From contig PMTR01000009.1 in assembly GCA_003167255.1 (NCBI GenBank), positions 63,844-127,843 on the forward strand: a stretch of DNA of 64,000 nucleotides. Reading direction: 5' to 3'. Shown one piece after another: positions 63,101-64,000 of the stretch. Position 1 is the first letter of the stretch. The number at the start of each line of letters is the position of its first letter. Below the pieces are notes generated by a model. The model saw only the letters and a list, made by a program, of their open reading frames with translations. It did no database searches and had not been told where the DNA came from. Source of the stretch: Bryobacterales bacterium (GTDB taxonomy: Bacteria > Acidobacteriota > Terriglobia > Bryobacterales > Bryobacteraceae). A program made the position numbers and the translations under genes.

Positions 63101-63777
63101 CGAACTACGGTGTGTTGGCGTACGACCGCTCGCAAATCTTCAACGCCGCCTACGTGATCAACCTGCCCAATGCTGTGAAAGGCAAGGACAACAGGTTCTT
63201 GGGCGGAGTAACCAACGGCTGGGTCCTTTCGGGAATCACACAGGTGCAGAGCGGGCCGCCGCTTCAGCCCAACACCTTCGGGGCACTCAACGTCGCGTGG
63301 CCAACCAGCATGCAACCGACGGACTACCTGGGTACGAACGCGCCTAACACCACAATGCCCCTGCTGACCTGCGATCCGCGCAAGGGTCTGAAGTCCGGCC
63401 AATACTTCAACCCGAGCTGTTTCACGGCTCCGACGGGCGGACAGAACGGGAATGTTATCTGGCCGTACATCAAGGGGCCCGCATTCTTCAACAGCGACCT
63501 CGCGATTTACAAGGACTTCACCTTCAAGGAGCACCACAAGATCGAGTTCCGGATGTCGGCGTTCAACTTCATGAACCACGCGCTTAAGCAATTCGGCATA
63601 TCCGGCAATGGCGATGTCAGCCTGAACTTCGCGAATTCGGCCGCAGGTTCCTGCGGCAACGCACCGGCGCCATGTGGTTTGAGTTTAACCAACCTCAACA
63701 CGACCACCACCGGGTTCCCGTTGTACAAGAACAACGTGCCCCGCGTGCTCGAGTTCGCGCTGAAGTACATGTTCTGA
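60112..63777 (+). CDS. TonB-dependent receptor with carboxypeptidase-regulatory domain
   Basis: A 1221-residue outer-membrane protein. A long N-terminal signal region (helix at about residues 22-40, ending QLPAYAQ) precedes a CarboxypepD_reg domain (about 45-125, GSIGATVTDPTGALIPAAKA, GTYTVTISSPGLRTSEQTG). A plug-like segment (NISLSGRDAAELIKIMPG, QEVSILTNAFGAEFAKGPVT) and a long barrel follow, ending in the aromatic RVLEFALKYMF. It has the same architecture as the receptor at 30993 but low identity. The excellent ribosome-binding site GGGAGGAAGG and the strong terminator after the stop show a single-gene transcription unit likely to be highly expressed. Confidence 0.93.
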   Translation: MKKSCEAPVLVMNRHTNPGQFFWLLALLLAIVAFTQLPAYAQFSSGSIGATVTDPTGALIPAAKAVLKNEATGVLRDSVTNKTGYFDFPSVPPGTYTVTISSPGLRTSEQTGIVLTQGSTLRLTTIVLQVQTQKTEIEVVAAASIQVPVDSGQSSQTLNQKMIENISLSGRDAAELIKIMPGTAIVSGLGQSMWGQGSSPTSSNNGPIGNFSSQGNPLYGGMTMTSDGANLLDPGNQGTQTANINQNQVQEVSILTNAFGAEFAKGPVTFQAIGKSGGAQFHGQGYLYARNGALNSNGWYNNSQKVAPPTNSFYYPGGDFGGPVIIPGTRFNKNHDKLFFYAAYEYMDQHPAGALQQYFVPTPQMLQGNFTPAYLTSLGPGFVSNEYLDSANLNSGLYPTGQVPATEINASSMAMLKLMPAPNVNPVTNPTGANYQTFISPPVNRWELRLRGDYNISTNTKLFFSWNHQIEHDDSPISIWWNLNGSLPYPSAQNANQDSNVYSANLVHVFSPTLTNEFVFAEATFLNPIVLANPSAVDPSKIGFSMTGLFQNQYTPMMPNTYGWGGQSNGVVGFGTYQYGEPFTPGGKNSFGKLSQTPQISDNVTKIQGAHTLKFGVYWDYARNYQTSGNISSGTNGALNFDVWGPSTINTGNYLANFLTARVTGFSQDNAEAVQDVKYTQYSFFINDQWKASRRLTLTGGLRFEHMGNWIPNDNFGEAVWNPATYNNTSAAGAWTGLQWNSINSSIPKSGFPNKAFFVEPRFGFAFDIFGNGKTVIRGGAGLFRFQVAANNGTAGYNQPLGLESVSVNGNLCCVGYNSFPQYSNALGLPGLGTGISAFTMGDNATPNTWTYNVTVSQRTPWRSVAEFQYAGSRSRDLLTTGGNNNGPGSIDIPALGAYFGKDPITGVNNYVPGTLLPNNFSNLNDYLPYHNYTAITLIGHLSYSNYNSFIATWQKQSGRFTFTTNYSFSKNMGIRDGQTSNGNGDGQSVWPYSIAANYGVLAYDRSQIFNAAYVINLPNAVKGKDNRFLGGVTNGWVLSGITQVQSGPPLQPNTFGALNVAWPTSMQPTDYLGTNAPNTTMPLLTCDPRKGLKSGQYFNPSCFTAPTGGQNGNVIWPYIKGPAFFNSDLAIYKDFTFKEHHKIEFRMSAFNFMNHALKQFGISGNGDVSLNFANSAAGSCGNAPAPCGLSLTNLNTTTTGFPLYKNNVPRVLEFALKYMF

Positions 63778-63808
63778 GCTTCGTCCGCGAGGCTTGGGAT
63801 TTCAATCG

Positions 63809-63840
63809 AAGGGGGGCGGCTCAGCCGCCCCCCTTTTCTT
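63809..63840 (+). terminator. Rho-independent terminator
   Basis: Ten-base perfect arms GGGGGGCGGC and GCCGCCCCCC enclose TCA and are followed by TTTTCTT, 32 bases after the TonB receptor stop. Confidence 0.93.
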
Positions 63841-64000
63841 GTTGGGTGCCGAGCATGTGTTGACAGCTCCGTGGTCGATGTTTCTTGTTCCGGTCGAAAA
63901 CTCCCCCGACCCGAAACTGCTCCTTGCCCGCGAAACTCCGTATTCCGCGGCGGTCCTTTAGCCCGCTCTTCTCACAAACATTCGGTGGTGACGATGTGGC
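63841..64000. other. Right edge, no gene seen
   Basis: The last 160 bases contain only a 27-codon frame (ATG near 63880) with no recognisable product. TTGACA near 63860 has no matching -10. Confidence 0.4.

Overview
The window looks like chromosome of an Acidobacteriota member close to the Solibacteres/Bryobacterales (Candidatus Solibacter-like). The DNA is GC-rich. It carries families characteristic of that group: two acidobacterial VWFA-related proteins, proteins with the Solibacter-type C-terminal domain (TIGR03437-like), very large TonB-dependent receptors with an N-terminal carboxypeptidase-regulatory domain, and many TPR and FG-GAP/ASPIC-UnbV proteins. Family assignments come from reading the translated sequences, not from database searches. 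No rRNA or tRNA gene was seen.

Layout. 1-6213: the end of a CRISPR-Cas locus, with a Cas4-Cas1 fusion, a short leader and a 58-repeat array (36-bp repeat with a perfect 20-bp palindrome); no cas2 follows cas1. 6214-13334: a repeat-rich spacer, a leftward ABC-2 efflux operon (ATPase and two permeases), a small conserved-looking protein, cyclophilin, NadD, and a frameshifted kinase-like gene. 13466-18874: a zinc carboxypeptidase-like deacylase, a three-gene Tad pilin-like operon, a protein with three VNP[LF]A repeats, and a PLP-dependent dehydratase. 18941-25087: a sortilin-type beta-propeller protein, an orphan antitoxin with toxin remnants, an ECF sigma operon, a cyanophycinase-like protease and a decayed gene.

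25112-41404 and 50407-55188 form the most distinctive part. Secreted seven-repeat FG-GAP/ASPIC-UnbV (CRTAC1-like) proteins, exported TPR proteins, a seven-heme cytochrome, a cytochrome-PD40-TPR fusion and a TonB-dependent receptor are packed in translationally coupled strings. The propeller proteins fall into two types and the main TPR proteins into two types, and these recur in different arrangements. I read this as one modular extracytoplasmic system, duplicated and reshuffled locally; its substrate is unknown.

41518-49973: a plant or microbial polysaccharide locus. A GH16-TIGR03437-GH3 fusion enzyme is co-transcribed with a GH74 xyloglucanase-like protein and a RidA-family protein, next to a secreted TIGR03437-type protein. 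55351-63777: two VWFA-related proteins, then a 1.1-kb gap and a large TonB-dependent receptor with its own promoter-like sequence and a strong terminator.

The intergenic DNA carries many short hairpin elements of one style (a hairpin followed by a CCCCAC-type tail) and two nearly identical 147/148-bp MITE-like elements about 9.4 kb apart.
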